Source: Clostridia bacterium
GTDB lineage: Bacteria > Bacillota > Clostridia > Christensenellales > CAG-138
Reading direction: 5' to 3'
Assembly (NCBI GenBank): GCA_030526995.1
Contig: JAUNBP010000006.1
Span: 1-62,537, forward strand
DNA: 62,537 nt
The notes beneath the pieces are model-generated. The model ran no database searches. It worked only from the letters and a program-made list of their open reading frames with translations, and had not been told where the DNA came from. Made by a program: the position numbers and the translations under genes. Within the stretch, counting starts at the first letter, position 1, and each line of letters starts with the position of its first letter. Of the stretch, positions 45,527 to 54,175 are shown piece by piece.

Positions 45527-46441
45527 TTATATCCCGAACTTGTCGGAGATTAGGTCCACTATCTCCTTGCCAATCTTCTTTTGGGCTTCGGCTGTGGAGG
45601 CGCCGATGTGCGGGGTGCCGCTTACCTTCGGGTGGCTGTAAAGCTCCTTGTTCTTTGCCGGCTCCTCGGCAAAGACGTCGAGGCCTGCGCCGTAGACCTT
45701 GCCGCTGTTCAAGGCGTTTAGGAGGGCGGTTTCGTCGATGTTCGTGCCGCGGCTCGTGTTGATGATGATCACGCCGTCCTTCATCTTGGCTATCGTCTCC
45801 TCGTTTACGAGGGGCTGACCGGGAAGCGACGGGGTGTGCAGGGAGATGATGTCGGAGGCCGATAAAAGCTCGTCCAGCTCGACGTACTTCATGTTCTCGT
45901 TTTCAACGCCCTCTGCATGGTAGATGTCATAAGCCAAAACCTTCATGCCCAGAGCTTGACAACGCCTGCCGAGCGCCTGGCCAATCCTGCCGTAGCCGAT
46001 GATGCCCACGGTCTTGCCCGAAAGCTCGATGCCCTTGTAGCTCTTCTTCTCCCACCTGTCCTCGCGCATCGTGTGACCTGCAATAGAGATGAACCTTGCA
46101 ACGGAGAACATGTGCGCAAGCGCAAGCTCTGCCACCGCATCGGAGCTTGCCCGAGGGGTGTTGCGAACCGTGATGCCCTTTTCCTCGGCATACTTGACGT
46201 CGATGTTGTCAACGCCGACGCCGCCTCTGATGATGAGCTTTAACTTGCCCGCTTCGGCTGCTGCGTCAATCTGGGCGGTGCGAACCTTTGTTGCGGAACG
46301 CACGACCAGAACGTCGTAGTTCTTTACTGCCTCACAGAGGGCTTCCGGCTCGTAGAAGTCGCAGTCCACCTGTACGCCCTTGGCTTGTAATGCGGCGATG
46401 CCGCTCTTGTCCATACCGTCGGTTGCCAATACTTTAATCAT
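45527..46441 (-). CDS. serA: D-3-phosphoglycerate dehydrogenase (short form)
   Basis: The first step of serine synthesis: oxidation of 3-phosphoglycerate with NAD. The 304-residue protein has the dinucleotide motif GYGRIGQALG (about 148-157) and the catalytic Arg/Glu/His set in NTSRGTNID, FAEEPA and PHIGAS. It ends after the catalytic domains and lacks the regulatory ACT domain of longer forms, so serine feedback through that domain is not expected. It is 11 bases downstream of serC. Confidence 0.94.
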   Translation of the reverse strand: MIKVLATDGMDKSGIAALQAKGVQVDCDFYEPEALCEAVKNYDVLVVRSATKVRTAQIDAAAEAGKLKLIIRGGVGVDNIDVKYAEEKGITVRNTPRASSDAVAELALAHMFSVARFISIAGHTMREDRWEKKSYKGIELSGKTVGIIGYGRIGQALGRRCQALGMKVLAYDIYHAEGVENENMKYVELDELLSASDIISLHTPSLPGQPLVNEETIAKMKDGVIIINTSRGTNIDETALLNALNSGKVYGAGLDVFAEEPAKNKELYSHPKVSGTPHIGASTAEAQKKIGKEIVDLISDKFGI

Positions 46442-46452
46442 AATCTTTCTCC

Positions 46453-47538
46453 TTAGTTGTTTGCTTCGTATTCTTTTAAGAAGTTGACCAGTGCCTCAAC
46501 GCCCTCCTTGGGCATTGCGTTGTAAATCGAGGCTCTAAGTCCGCCAACGCTCTTGTGGCCCTTGAGGTTTTCAAAGCCCGCTGCCTTGGACGCTGCAACG
46601 ACCGCTGCATCCTTCTCCTTGTCGCCGGTGATAAACGGCACATTCATCACGGAACGGTCCGCCTTGTCAACCGTGCCGTAGAACAGCTTGCTGCTGTCGA
46701 GGAAGTCGTAGAGCACCTTTGCCTTTTCGATGTTCATGCGCTCCATCTCCTCCAAGCCGCCAATCTTTTTGAGGTACTTGAACACCTTGCCGCAGACGTA
46801 GATAGCCCAGCAGTTCGGGGTGTTGTACATTGAGCCGTTGTCCGCATGGGTGTCGAAACGGCAATAGGTGGGTACCTTGGGGTCGAGATCAGATCTTATC
46901 AAGTCCTCGCGGATGATAACGATTGCAAGGCCTGCGGGTCCGATGTTCTTCTGAACGCCGCCGTAAATCACGCCGTAATCGGCTACGTTGCAGGGGCGGG
47001 ACAGGAACATTGAGGACTGGTCGGAGACCAGGGGCTTGCCCTTCGTGTTCGGGAGCTTGGAGTAGGTCGTGCCGTGGATAGTCTCGTTCTCGCAGATGTA
47101 AACGTAGTCCGCATCCTCGGAAATCGGCAGGTCGGAAACGTCGGGAATGTAGCTGTAGTTGCGATCCTCGCTCGTGGCAATAAGGTTAATCTTGCCGTAC
47201 TTCTTCGCCTCGGAGTACGCCTTTTTCGACCAGTTGCCCGTTACGATGTAGTCCGCTACGCCGTTTTTCATCAGGTTCATGGGAATCATTGCAAACTCTA
47301 AGGTTGCGCCGCCCTGAATGAACAGCACCTTGTAGTTGTCCGGAATGCCCATGAGCTCGCGGAGGTCGGCTTCCGCCTCATCGACTATCGTTTGGAACAC
47401 CTTGGAGCGGTGGGACATCTCCATAACGCCCATGCCGCTGCCCTTGTAGTTCAATACCTCCGCAGCAATCTCCTCCAATACCTCTACCGGCATCGTTGCG
47501 GGGCCTGCGGAAAAATTGTAAATGCGATCGTATTTCAT
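46453..47538 (-). CDS. serC: phosphoserine aminotransferase
   Basis: The second step of serine synthesis, also used in pyridoxal phosphate synthesis. The 361-residue class V aminotransferase has YNFSAGPATMPVEVLEE at the N-terminus and the PLP lysine in GGVQKNIGPAG. The ATG at 47538 follows AAGGAG by eight bases; the in-frame stretch upstream to 47607 contains the promoter. serC-serA is an operon; no serB lies in the window. Confidence 0.96.
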   Translation of the reverse strand: MKYDRIYNFSAGPATMPVEVLEEIAAEVLNYKGSGMGVMEMSHRSKVFQTIVDEAEADLRELMGIPDNYKVLFIQGGATLEFAMIPMNLMKNGVADYIVTGNWSKKAYSEAKKYGKINLIATSEDRNYSYIPDVSDLPISEDADYVYICENETIHGTTYSKLPNTKGKPLVSDQSSMFLSRPCNVADYGVIYGGVQKNIGPAGLAIVIIREDLIRSDLDPKVPTYCRFDTHADNGSMYNTPNCWAIYVCGKVFKYLKKIGGLEEMERMNIEKAKVLYDFLDSSKLFYGTVDKADRSVMNVPFITGDKEKDAAVVAASKAAGFENLKGHKSVGGLRASIYNAMPKEGVEALVNFLKEYEANN

Positions 47539-47563
47539 CTGTTGCTCTCCTTGTTTTTTCTTC

Positions 47564-47591
47564 ATTATACCACCTTTATCCAATAAATCAA
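47564..47591 (-). promoter_or_regulatory. serC-serA promoter
   Basis: On the minus strand TTGATT (47591-47586) and TATAAT (47569-47564) are 16 bases apart. Confidence 0.78.
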
Positions 47592-47594
47592 CGG

Positions 47595-47619
47595 CAAAAA
47601 GGCGCAAAACGCGCCTTTT
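47595..47619 (-). terminator. terminator of the nucleoside transporter operon
   Basis: AAAAGGCGC (47597-47605) pairs exactly with GCGCCTTTT (47611-47619). On the minus strand a T run follows the stem. It overlaps the region just upstream of the serC promoter. Confidence 0.85.
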
Positions 47620-47651
47620 GAAAAATATATTTTTTCTTGGCTAAATAATTT

Positions 47652-48650
47652 TTAGCGTTCCTCTCTAAAATATGCCAGACCGAGCGAGGCGGGCGGCTGG
47701 TTCTCCTTCTTTTTGCGGAGGGAGACCACGACGAGGACTATGATGGTGACAAGGTAGGGCAGCATCTTGTATATCTCCTTGATAGCCATATCGGTTCCGG
47801 TCGGAATGAATATGTGGAGGATGTACAGGCCGCCGAACAGGATGCTCGCCCACACGCTTGCGCCGGGACGCCATATCGTGAATATGACCAGCGCAATTGC
47901 AAGCCAGCCTCTGTCACCGAAGCCGTCGTTTGACCAGATGCCGTTCATGTAGTCCAAAACGTAGTACATTCCGCCGAGGCCCGCTATCATGCTGCCGATG
48001 CAGGTCGAAAGGTACTTGTACCGAGTGACGTTGATGCCGGCTGCGTCGGCGGTGGCGGGGTTTTCGCCCACGGCACGCAGGTGCAGGCCCACCTTCGTTC
48101 TCTTTAATATGAAGCCGCAGATTATCGCTATCGCTATCGCTGCGTAGGTCATGAAGGTATAGTTCAAAAACAGGGCTTCAAACCAGCCGGGGTTGGCGGA
48201 ATTTATCAGCCTCATCTTGAAGCAGGCGCTCGTGTTGGACAGCACGATCGACGGGACGTCGCTCTCGACCAGCGTTATTAATGAGCCGCCGAAGAAGTTG
48301 CCCACGCCAATGCCGAATGTGGTAAGCGCAAGACCCGTAACGTTTTGGTTTGCACGCAGCGTGACCGTCAAAAAGCAATAGAGAAGTCCCATTAGAAACG
48401 ATCCCAAGAGGCTGCAAACTATCGGAATGATGATTGCAACCGCCGGAATGAACTGCAGACCGCTGTTCTCGTAGAAGAACGCACCGATAACGCCGGAGAT
48501 TGCGCCGACGTACATGATTCCGGGGATACCAAGGTTTAAGTTGCCCGATTTTTCGGTCAAAATCTCGCCCGTGGCTCCGCAGAGCAGCGGAACAGACTGT
48601 GCAACCGCCCTTGGTAAGAATGTCATGAAAAAGCTAAGTATCGCATCCAT
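47652..48650 (-). CDS. BMP-type ABC transporter permease (nucleoside uptake, NupQ-like)
   Basis: The 332-residue integral membrane protein has about nine hydrophobic helices and the branched-chain-permease fold. The segment GATGEILTEKSGNLNLGIPG near the N-terminus is characteristic of the second permease of the NupNOPQ/BMP family. It is the last of four transporter genes, three bases after the first permease gene. Confidence 0.92.
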   Translation of the reverse strand: MDAILSFFMTFLPRAVAQSVPLLCGATGEILTEKSGNLNLGIPGIMYVGAISGVIGAFFYENSGLQFIPAVAIIIPIVCSLLGSFLMGLLYCFLTVTLRANQNVTGLALTTFGIGVGNFFGGSLITLVESDVPSIVLSNTSACFKMRLINSANPGWFEALFLNYTFMTYAAIAIAIICGFILKRTKVGLHLRAVGENPATADAAGINVTRYKYLSTCIGSMIAGLGGMYYVLDYMNGIWSNDGFGDRGWLAIALVIFTIWRPGASVWASILFGGLYILHIFIPTGTDMAIKEIYKMLPYLVTIIVLVVVSLRKKKENQPPASLGLAYFREER

Positions 48651-48653
48651 TGT

Positions 48654-49787
48654 TTATGCCTCCTTCGTCTCACTGTGGCGGAGCGAAATCTTGTACCTTA
48701 TAAAGAACTCGCAGCCAATTATGAAAAACAGAATTATTCCCGTAAGTATCTCGGAGAACGACTGGTTCAACCTGAATATGGACGCAATTTCGCCTGCACC
48801 CTTGTCCAAAAATACGATGATGAAGGTCGTGAATATCATGGCAATCGGGTTGAAGTTTGCCATCCAGCTTACCATGACGGCGGTGAAGCCGTAGCCCTCG
48901 GTAATCGTTGTAGTCAGGGTGTGATCGGTGCCTGCAACCTTCAAAAAGCCCGCAAGTGCGCAGAGCGCTCCGCTTAGGGCCATCGTGCGGATAAGCACCT
49001 TGGGCACCTTGATGCCAATGTATTTTGCGGTTCTTTCGCTCTCGCCCACTACCGAGATTTCATAGCCGTGCTTGGTGTATTTGAGATACACGTAGACCAG
49101 AGCCGTCAGCACCGCAACGATGATGACGTTTAGCAGGTACTGCTGACCGCCCACCCACGGGAGCCAGCCCGCCATCGACGATTGGTTGATGATGCCTATC
49201 TGCCCTGCGCCCTTGGGAACCTCCCATACGATTATGAAAAAGCTCACGAGTTGCAACGCCACGTAGTTCATCATCAGGGTGAAGAGCGTTTCGTTCGTCC
49301 TCCAATACGCCTTGAAAAAGGCGGGAATTATGCCCCATATCGCTCCTGCAGCCAAGGCTGCAATAAACATTATCGGTATTAACAGGGCTGCGGGCAGCTT
49401 GTCGCCCAAGAGTATCATGCACGCCGAGGTTGCAAGGGCGCCGACGAGAATCTGACCCTCGCCGCCGATGTTCCAAAATCGCATCTTAAACGCCGGTGTG
49501 ACTGCCAGCGACACGCAAAGCAGGATTGCCATGTCCTTTAACACCACCCATGTCTTTCTTGCCGTTCCGAAGTTGCCCCTGAACATGGTTGAGTAAACGT
49601 CGAACGGGTTGAGTCCCGTTATCAAAAGCGTTATAAGTCCGCATACAACGATTGCGAGCAACAGGGCAATCAGCCTTATGCCCCAGCTCTTGTAGCCCGC
49701 CATGCCTTCCGTCCGCTTTGTGAGCATGAACGGATTTCTTATGGTGAATGAGCGCTTCTTTTTCGCAGCAACAGGTTCGTTATTCAT
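48654..49787 (-). CDS. BMP-type ABC transporter permease (nucleoside uptake, NupP-like)
   Basis: The 377-residue permease has a charged cytoplasmic N-terminus (about 1-30) and eight to ten helices with FWNIGGEGQILVGALA, the family hallmark. It overlaps the ATPase gene by eight bases and is followed by the second permease gene. Confidence 0.92.
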   Translation of the reverse strand: MNNEPVAAKKKRSFTIRNPFMLTKRTEGMAGYKSWGIRLIALLLAIVVCGLITLLITGLNPFDVYSTMFRGNFGTARKTWVVLKDMAILLCVSLAVTPAFKMRFWNIGGEGQILVGALATSACMILLGDKLPAALLIPIMFIAALAAGAIWGIIPAFFKAYWRTNETLFTLMMNYVALQLVSFFIIVWEVPKGAGQIGIINQSSMAGWLPWVGGQQYLLNVIIVAVLTALVYVYLKYTKHGYEISVVGESERTAKYIGIKVPKVLIRTMALSGALCALAGFLKVAGTDHTLTTTITEGYGFTAVMVSWMANFNPIAMIFTTFIIVFLDKGAGEIASIFRLNQSFSEILTGIILFFIIGCEFFIRYKISLRHSETKEA

Positions 49788-51357
49788 CTGCCGCCTCCTC
49801 CTTTCCGTGTTGGGTCATCAATAAGCCGACCTCTTCCTTTGTTATACTGCGTCCGTCAACAACACCAGTGACGTGTCCTGCGCACAGGACGAGGATGCGG
49901 TCACACAGCTCAAGCAAAACGTCCAAATCTTCTCCGACGTAGATGACTGCAACGCCCAACGCCTTCTGACGGTTCAACAGGTCGTAAATAGTGTAGCTGC
50001 TGTTTATATCCAAGCCGCGAACCGCATACGCCGTCAAAAGAACCCTCGGGGATAGGGATATCTCCCTGCCCACCAAGACCTTTTGCACGTTGCCGCCCGA
50101 CAGACGGCGAACCGGAGTTTCTATGCTCGGCGTCATGACCGAAAGCTCTTCCACCACCCTCTCCGCCAAGGCGTGGGGTGATTTGCGGTCGGTAAACGGG
50201 CCACTGCCCTTGCGGTAGGAGCGGAGCATCATATTATCGGACAGGTCCATGTTGCCTACAAGCCCCATGCCCAACCTATCCTCCGGAACGAAGGAAAGCG
50301 TTATGCCCTTTTGCGCTATGGCAACGGGGTTTCTCCCTATTAAGTTCTCGCTCGTGCCGTCGTCGTTTATAAACAGAATCTCACCGCTGCTTGCCTTTTG
50401 AAGTCCGGCTATCGCTTCCAAAAGTTCCTTCTGCCCCGAACCGGAGATGCCTGCAATGCCCAAAATCTCGCCGCTGAAGGCTTGGAAGGAGACGTCCTTT
50501 AGCTTTTGTATCCCGTCCTCGGACACCACGTTGAGGTTCTTTACCTCTATCCTAAGCTCTCGGTTTTGCGGCTCGGGACGGTCGATGTTCAAGGATACCG
50601 CCCTGCCCACCATCATGTTGGTAAGCTCCTGCGGGTTGGTTTTTGAGGTTTGAATTTCGCCTATGTACTCGCCCTTTCTCAAGACCGCAACCCTATCGGA
50701 TATCTCCATGACCTCGTGCAGCTTGTGGGTGATTATGACTATCGCCTTGCCGTCCTCGCGCATGTTTTTCAAAACCGCAAAGAGCTTGTTGGTTTCCTGC
50801 GGCGTTAAAACTGCCGTCGGCTCGTCGAGTATTAAAATATCTGCGCCCCTGTACAGCACCTTTACTATTTCCAAGGTCTGCTTTTCGGAAACGGACATAT
50901 CGTAAACCTTCTTTTGAGGGTTTAGGTCAAAACCGTAGGCTTCGCAAATCTCCTCGACCCTCAAGCCGACCTTTTTGAGGTTCATTCCGCCCGGCTCTTT
51001 CAGACCCAAGATGATGTTCTCTGCTGCGGTCAAAACATCTACGAGCTTGAAATGTTGGTGAATCATGCCTATCCCGTACGAGAAGGCGATTCGGGGGGAG
51101 GTGATTTCAACCTCCTCGCCGTTGATGTAGATATGTCCCTCGTCCGGAGCGTAGATTCCGGCAAGTGCATTCATCAGCGTCGTCTTGCCGCTTCCGTTCT
51201 CGCCCAAGATTGCCAAGACCTCGCCCCGCTTGATATCCAGCGAAACCTTGTGGTTTGCTACGGTTTTTCCGAAAATCTTGGTGATGCCCCGAAGCGCTAC
51301 TGCAACATCGGATTCTATCATGGGCTGCTGTTGTGTTGCGTTTTTAAGTTCTTCCAA
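49780..51357 (-). CDS. BMP-type ABC transporter ATPase with two nucleotide-binding domains (NupO-like)
   Basis: A 525-residue double ATPase. Domain 1 (about 18-260) has Walker A GENGSGKTT and Walker B ILDEPTAVLTP; its signature is degenerate (MSVSEKQTLEIVK). Domain 2 (about 280-510) has GISGSGQKE in place of Walker A and LSGGNVQKVLVGREI; its Walker B is also altered (VLLTAYAVRGLD, where the usual form has DEPTRGLD). Such asymmetry is known in sugar and nucleoside importers, though loss of the acidic DEP residues in domain 2 is notable. I chose the TTG at 51357 because AAAGGGG is about ten bases upstream; the ATG at 51321 lacks a ribosome site. Confidence 0.88.
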   Translation of the reverse strand: MEELKNATQQQPMIESDVAVALRGITKIFGKTVANHKVSLDIKRGEVLAILGENGSGKTTLMNALAGIYAPDEGHIYINGEEVEITSPRIAFSYGIGMIHQHFKLVDVLTAAENIILGLKEPGGMNLKKVGLRVEEICEAYGFDLNPQKKVYDMSVSEKQTLEIVKVLYRGADILILDEPTAVLTPQETNKLFAVLKNMREDGKAIVIITHKLHEVMEISDRVAVLRKGEYIGEIQTSKTNPQELTNMMVGRAVSLNIDRPEPQNRELRIEVKNLNVVSEDGIQKLKDVSFQAFSGEILGIAGISGSGQKELLEAIAGLQKASSGEILFINDDGTSENLIGRNPVAIAQKGITLSFVPEDRLGMGLVGNMDLSDNMMLRSYRKGSGPFTDRKSPHALAERVVEELSVMTPSIETPVRRLSGGNVQKVLVGREISLSPRVLLTAYAVRGLDINSSYTIYDLLNRQKALGVAVIYVGEDLDVLLELCDRILVLCAGHVTGVVDGRSITKEEVGLLMTQHGKEEAADE

Positions 51358-51453
51358 GAGAATTTTCCCCTTTCTTTCCTGATTTGTCAAAAAGGACAAT
51401 GGTAGAGTTAGCAGCAATAATTCTATCGCTCTCCTTTTTGGCCTAAAACTATT

Positions 51454-51489
51454 AAGGAGAAGTCCCGATATTCTGCGGAACTTCTCCTT
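51454..51489 (-). other. intercistronic hairpin between the binding protein and the ATPase gene
   Basis: AAGGAGAAG (51454-51462) and CTTCTCCTT (51481-51489) pair, with further inner pairs. On the minus strand it follows the lipoprotein gene stop by 14 bases. It probably protects or partly ends the message so that the binding protein is made in excess. Confidence 0.7.
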
Positions 51490-51502
51490 GTCTCAACAAT
51501 CG

Positions 51503-52720
51503 TTAGAACGATGTATCCAGCAGGGTGATGCCGTCAATCTGCAAATCGAAGTAGGGAGCCGAGCGGTGCTTGCTCTCCATGAACACTCCGTTTTCGATGG
51601 CCTCGGTGTCCGGTGTGTATGCTGCATCGGTGTCAACATCCGCCATGTAGGAGCTCAGGGTTTCGCCGCCTACGGTGAAGGTGCTCGTGTCAAAGACGTT
51701 GAGCGAGCCGTCAAGCAGGGCTGCTCTTATCTCTTCGAGCTTGGCCGCGGTGCCTTCTGCTGCAACTGCCTCGTTGAGATCAACGATCTCAACAGCACCG
51801 TTCTCCAAGGTGCCCGTCCAGTCCGCATCGATTGCTTCGCCGTTGATGACGCAGTTAATCGCATAGGTGTAGTAGGGTACCCAGTTGATGCGGGTGGAAA
51901 GAATGTAGGTGTTCGGGCAGGCAGACTTCGTGCTTCCGTTGTAGGAAACGTTCGGGATTCCCGCCTCTTCGCAAGCGGTCGGTGCGCCCATCGAGTCGGC
52001 ATGCTGTCCGATGAGTTTGCAGCCGTTTGCAATCAGGTTGTTGGCGGCTTCCTTCTCCATTGCCTCGTCATACCAAGAACCCGTGAAGGTGACTTCCATC
52101 GTGACGGTCGGAACCACCGACTTTACGCCGAGATAGAAGGCGGTGTAGCCGGAGATAACCTCTGCATAGGTGTAGGCTCCGACGTAGCCAATCTTCGCTT
52201 CTTCTGCGGTGAACTGACCTGCATCAATCATCTCTTGGAGCTTCATGCCTGCGGCAACGCCGTACAGGAAGCGGCCTTCATAGATGGATGCGAATGCATT
52301 GTGGTAGTTTGCAAGGCCCTCGGTGTGTGCCTTGGTGCCGGTTGCATGGCAGAACTGGACGCTCGGATTCTCCCTTGCCGCCTGAATCATGAAGTCCTCA
52401 TGACCAAAGCTGTTTGCAAAGATGATGTCGCAGCCTTCGTCGACCATTTCACATGCCACGTCGTAGCATTCCTGTCCCTCGGGTACGTTGGGACGGATGA
52501 TGTAGTTCTCCTCGGGTATGCCGAGTGCTTCTACAACCTCTCTCGCGGCATTTATGAAGTTGAGGTCATAGGTGGAGTTCTCGTCGTGCAGACAGATAAA
52601 TCCAACCTTGATTGTGCCGGCGTCAAGCGTCTCTCCTTCTTCGCTTTCGCCACCACCGCCGCAGGCAACAAGCGCAAAGACCATGCTCAGTGCCAGCAAG
52701 AGTGCCAATAGTTTCTTCAT
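51503..52720 (-). CDS. BMP family substrate-binding lipoprotein (likely purine nucleoside)
   Basis: The 405-residue protein has a lipoprotein signal with Cys20 in LVAC, a Gly/Glu-rich spacer, and the BMP (basic membrane protein/Med) fold: IKVGFICLHDENSTYDLNF near the N-terminus and CDIIFANSFGHEDFM near 115. Family members bind adenosine, guanosine or other nucleosides. It is the first transporter gene, with AGGAGG before its ATG, and lies 56 bases after thrC on the same strand without a clear promoter of its own. Confidence 0.92.
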   Translation of the reverse strand: MKKLLALLLALSMVFALVACGGGGESEEGETLDAGTIKVGFICLHDENSTYDLNFINAAREVVEALGIPEENYIIRPNVPEGQECYDVACEMVDEGCDIIFANSFGHEDFMIQAARENPSVQFCHATGTKAHTEGLANYHNAFASIYEGRFLYGVAAGMKLQEMIDAGQFTAEEAKIGYVGAYTYAEVISGYTAFYLGVKSVVPTVTMEVTFTGSWYDEAMEKEAANNLIANGCKLIGQHADSMGAPTACEEAGIPNVSYNGSTKSACPNTYILSTRINWVPYYTYAINCVINGEAIDADWTGTLENGAVEIVDLNEAVAAEGTAAKLEEIRAALLDGSLNVFDTSTFTVGGETLSSYMADVDTDAAYTPDTEAIENGVFMESKHRSAPYFDLQIDGITLLDTSF

Positions 52721-52776
52721 TTGATATTCCTCCTAATGTTTTTGTTTATTGCAACGCCCTTTTGGGGCATAACAAC

Positions 52777-54021
52777 CTAATGTATTCTTCCGCTTGCCTC
52801 CAAAGCGGAAAGGCTCGGTTCGCACTTGAACGGCTCCCCTGCCGCCCGCATTGCGTTGTTGACGTCCTTCAAGCCGCTGCCCGTGGATACTACGGTTACG
52901 GTTTCGTCCGCCTTGATTATTCCCTCGGCTATCGCACGCTTTACGCCCGCTGTCGCCGTGACGCCCGCCGGCTCGGAAAAGACGCCCTCCGTCCTTCCCA
53001 AAAGCCGCATGGCTGCCAAAATCTCCTCGTCGGTGACGGCTATCCACCTGCCGCCGCTGTTTTTGACGGCTCGAAGCGCCTTTTTGGGATTCCTCGGAAC
53101 GCCCACCGCTATGCTGTCGGCAAGCGTGTTCTCCTCGGTGGGAACCAAGTCCCGACCCTCGTTTGCGGCATCGACAAAGGGACAGCAGCCCGTGGACTGT
53201 ACGCCCAAAATCTTGGGAATCCTGTCGATAAGTCCGAGCTTAAGCAGGTCGTAGAACCCGTTGTACACGCCGCCTATCGTGCAGCCGTCGCCAACCGATA
53301 TAGCCACCCAATCGGTGGGCTGAAAATTCAACTGCTCGGCTATCTCCAGTGCCACGGTCTTTTTACCCTCGGTCAGTATCGGGTTTATGCCGGCATTGCG
53401 ATTGTAAAAGCCCCACTTTTCAATCGCCGCCTTGCTAAGCTCGAAGGTCTGCCGATAATCGCCCTGAACCGAAATGACGTTCGCTCCGAATATCAAAAGC
53501 TGGGCGACCTTGCCCATGGGCGCACGCTCGGGCACGAAGATGACGGTCTTTAAGCCCATCCTCGCTGCATTGCCCGCAAGCGAGGAGGCGGCGTTGCCCG
53601 TAGAGGAACAGCTTATCGTATCGTAGCCGAGTTCCAGCGCCTTTGCAACCGCAACGCCCGAAGCCCTATCCTTTAGGGATGCGGTGGGGTTTATCCCGTC
53701 GTCCTTGATGTACAGTTTCTTTAAGCCGAGCTGCTCACCGAGCCTCAACGACTCGTACATCGGCGTCCAGCCTATGCGCAGAAACTTGGAAAGCCCCTCG
53801 CCCTTTAACGGCATCAGCGCACGGTAACGCCACATGCTGTTGTCTCGGTCACGCTTTAACGATTCAAAGTTAAGCTCCTTTTTGACCTCGGCGTAGTCGT
53901 AAACTATATCTAAAATGCCCTTTTCGCCGCAATTCGGGCAGGTCATAAGCTCCTTTTCAAAAGGAAATTCCCGCCCGCAGATTGTGCAGCGATAGCCCAT
54001 AATTCTCTTCATAATGTCCAA
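52777..54021 (-). CDS. thrC: threonine synthase-like PLP enzyme with N-terminal zinc ribbon
   Basis: The 414-residue fold-type II PLP enzyme has an N-terminal four-cysteine zinc ribbon (YRCTICGREF and CPNCGEKG), the PLP lysine in NPTASLKDRASG, the loop SSTGNAASSLAG and VSVGDGCTIGG-type glycine loops (ISVGDGCTIGGVYNG). Closest by eye to class-I threonine synthases, which make threonine from O-phosphohomoserine. No other threonine gene is present; instead it heads the nucleoside transporter operon and faces ssnA-ygfK-xdhD, so a different lyase role is possible. Start: TTG at 54021 lies five bases after GGAGG; the ATG at 54012 is 14 bases away. Confidence 0.82.
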   Translation of the reverse strand: MDIMKRIMGYRCTICGREFPFEKELMTCPNCGEKGILDIVYDYAEVKKELNFESLKRDRDNSMWRYRALMPLKGEGLSKFLRIGWTPMYESLRLGEQLGLKKLYIKDDGINPTASLKDRASGVAVAKALELGYDTISCSSTGNAASSLAGNAARMGLKTVIFVPERAPMGKVAQLLIFGANVISVQGDYRQTFELSKAAIEKWGFYNRNAGINPILTEGKKTVALEIAEQLNFQPTDWVAISVGDGCTIGGVYNGFYDLLKLGLIDRIPKILGVQSTGCCPFVDAANEGRDLVPTEENTLADSIAVGVPRNPKKALRAVKNSGGRWIAVTDEEILAAMRLLGRTEGVFSEPAGVTATAGVKRAIAEGIIKADETVTVVSTGSGLKDVNNAMRAAGEPFKCEPSLSALEASGRIH

Positions 54022-54043
54022 TTCTACCTCCATGTTACCAGTA

Positions 54044-54072
54044 ATTATAACGCATAATCATTCATTTGTACA
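54044..54072 (-). promoter_or_regulatory. promoter of thrC and the transporter operon
   Basis: On the minus strand TGTACA (54072-54067) and TATAAT (54049-54044) are 17 bases apart. Confidence 0.75.
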
Positions 54073-54112
54073 GCCATTTTTTGAATTTTTTTCATTTTCA
54101 GCTTTTTTGCGG

Positions 54113-54141
54113 TTGCACATAATGACAAAACACGCTATAAT
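54113..54141 (+). promoter_or_regulatory. promoter of ssnA-ygfK-xdhD
   Basis: TTGCAC (54113-54118) and TATAAT (54136-54141) are 17 bases apart. The thrC promoter faces away 40 bases upstream, so one regulator could control both operons. Confidence 0.8.
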
Positions 54142-54175
54142 CGAATCATAAAATACAATGAAGGAGTATGCAGTT

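Noticed and set aside
51488..52711. 407-residue open frame antisense to the BMP lipoprotein gene
   Set aside because: It mirrors a gene with a clear lipoprotein signal and family motifs. Long antisense frames are common here because of codon bias.
52721..52776. possible purine riboswitch before the nucleoside-binding lipoprotein gene
   Set aside because: The 56-base gap is too short and lacks the conserved core; only a small hairpin (TGCCC/GGGCG) is present.
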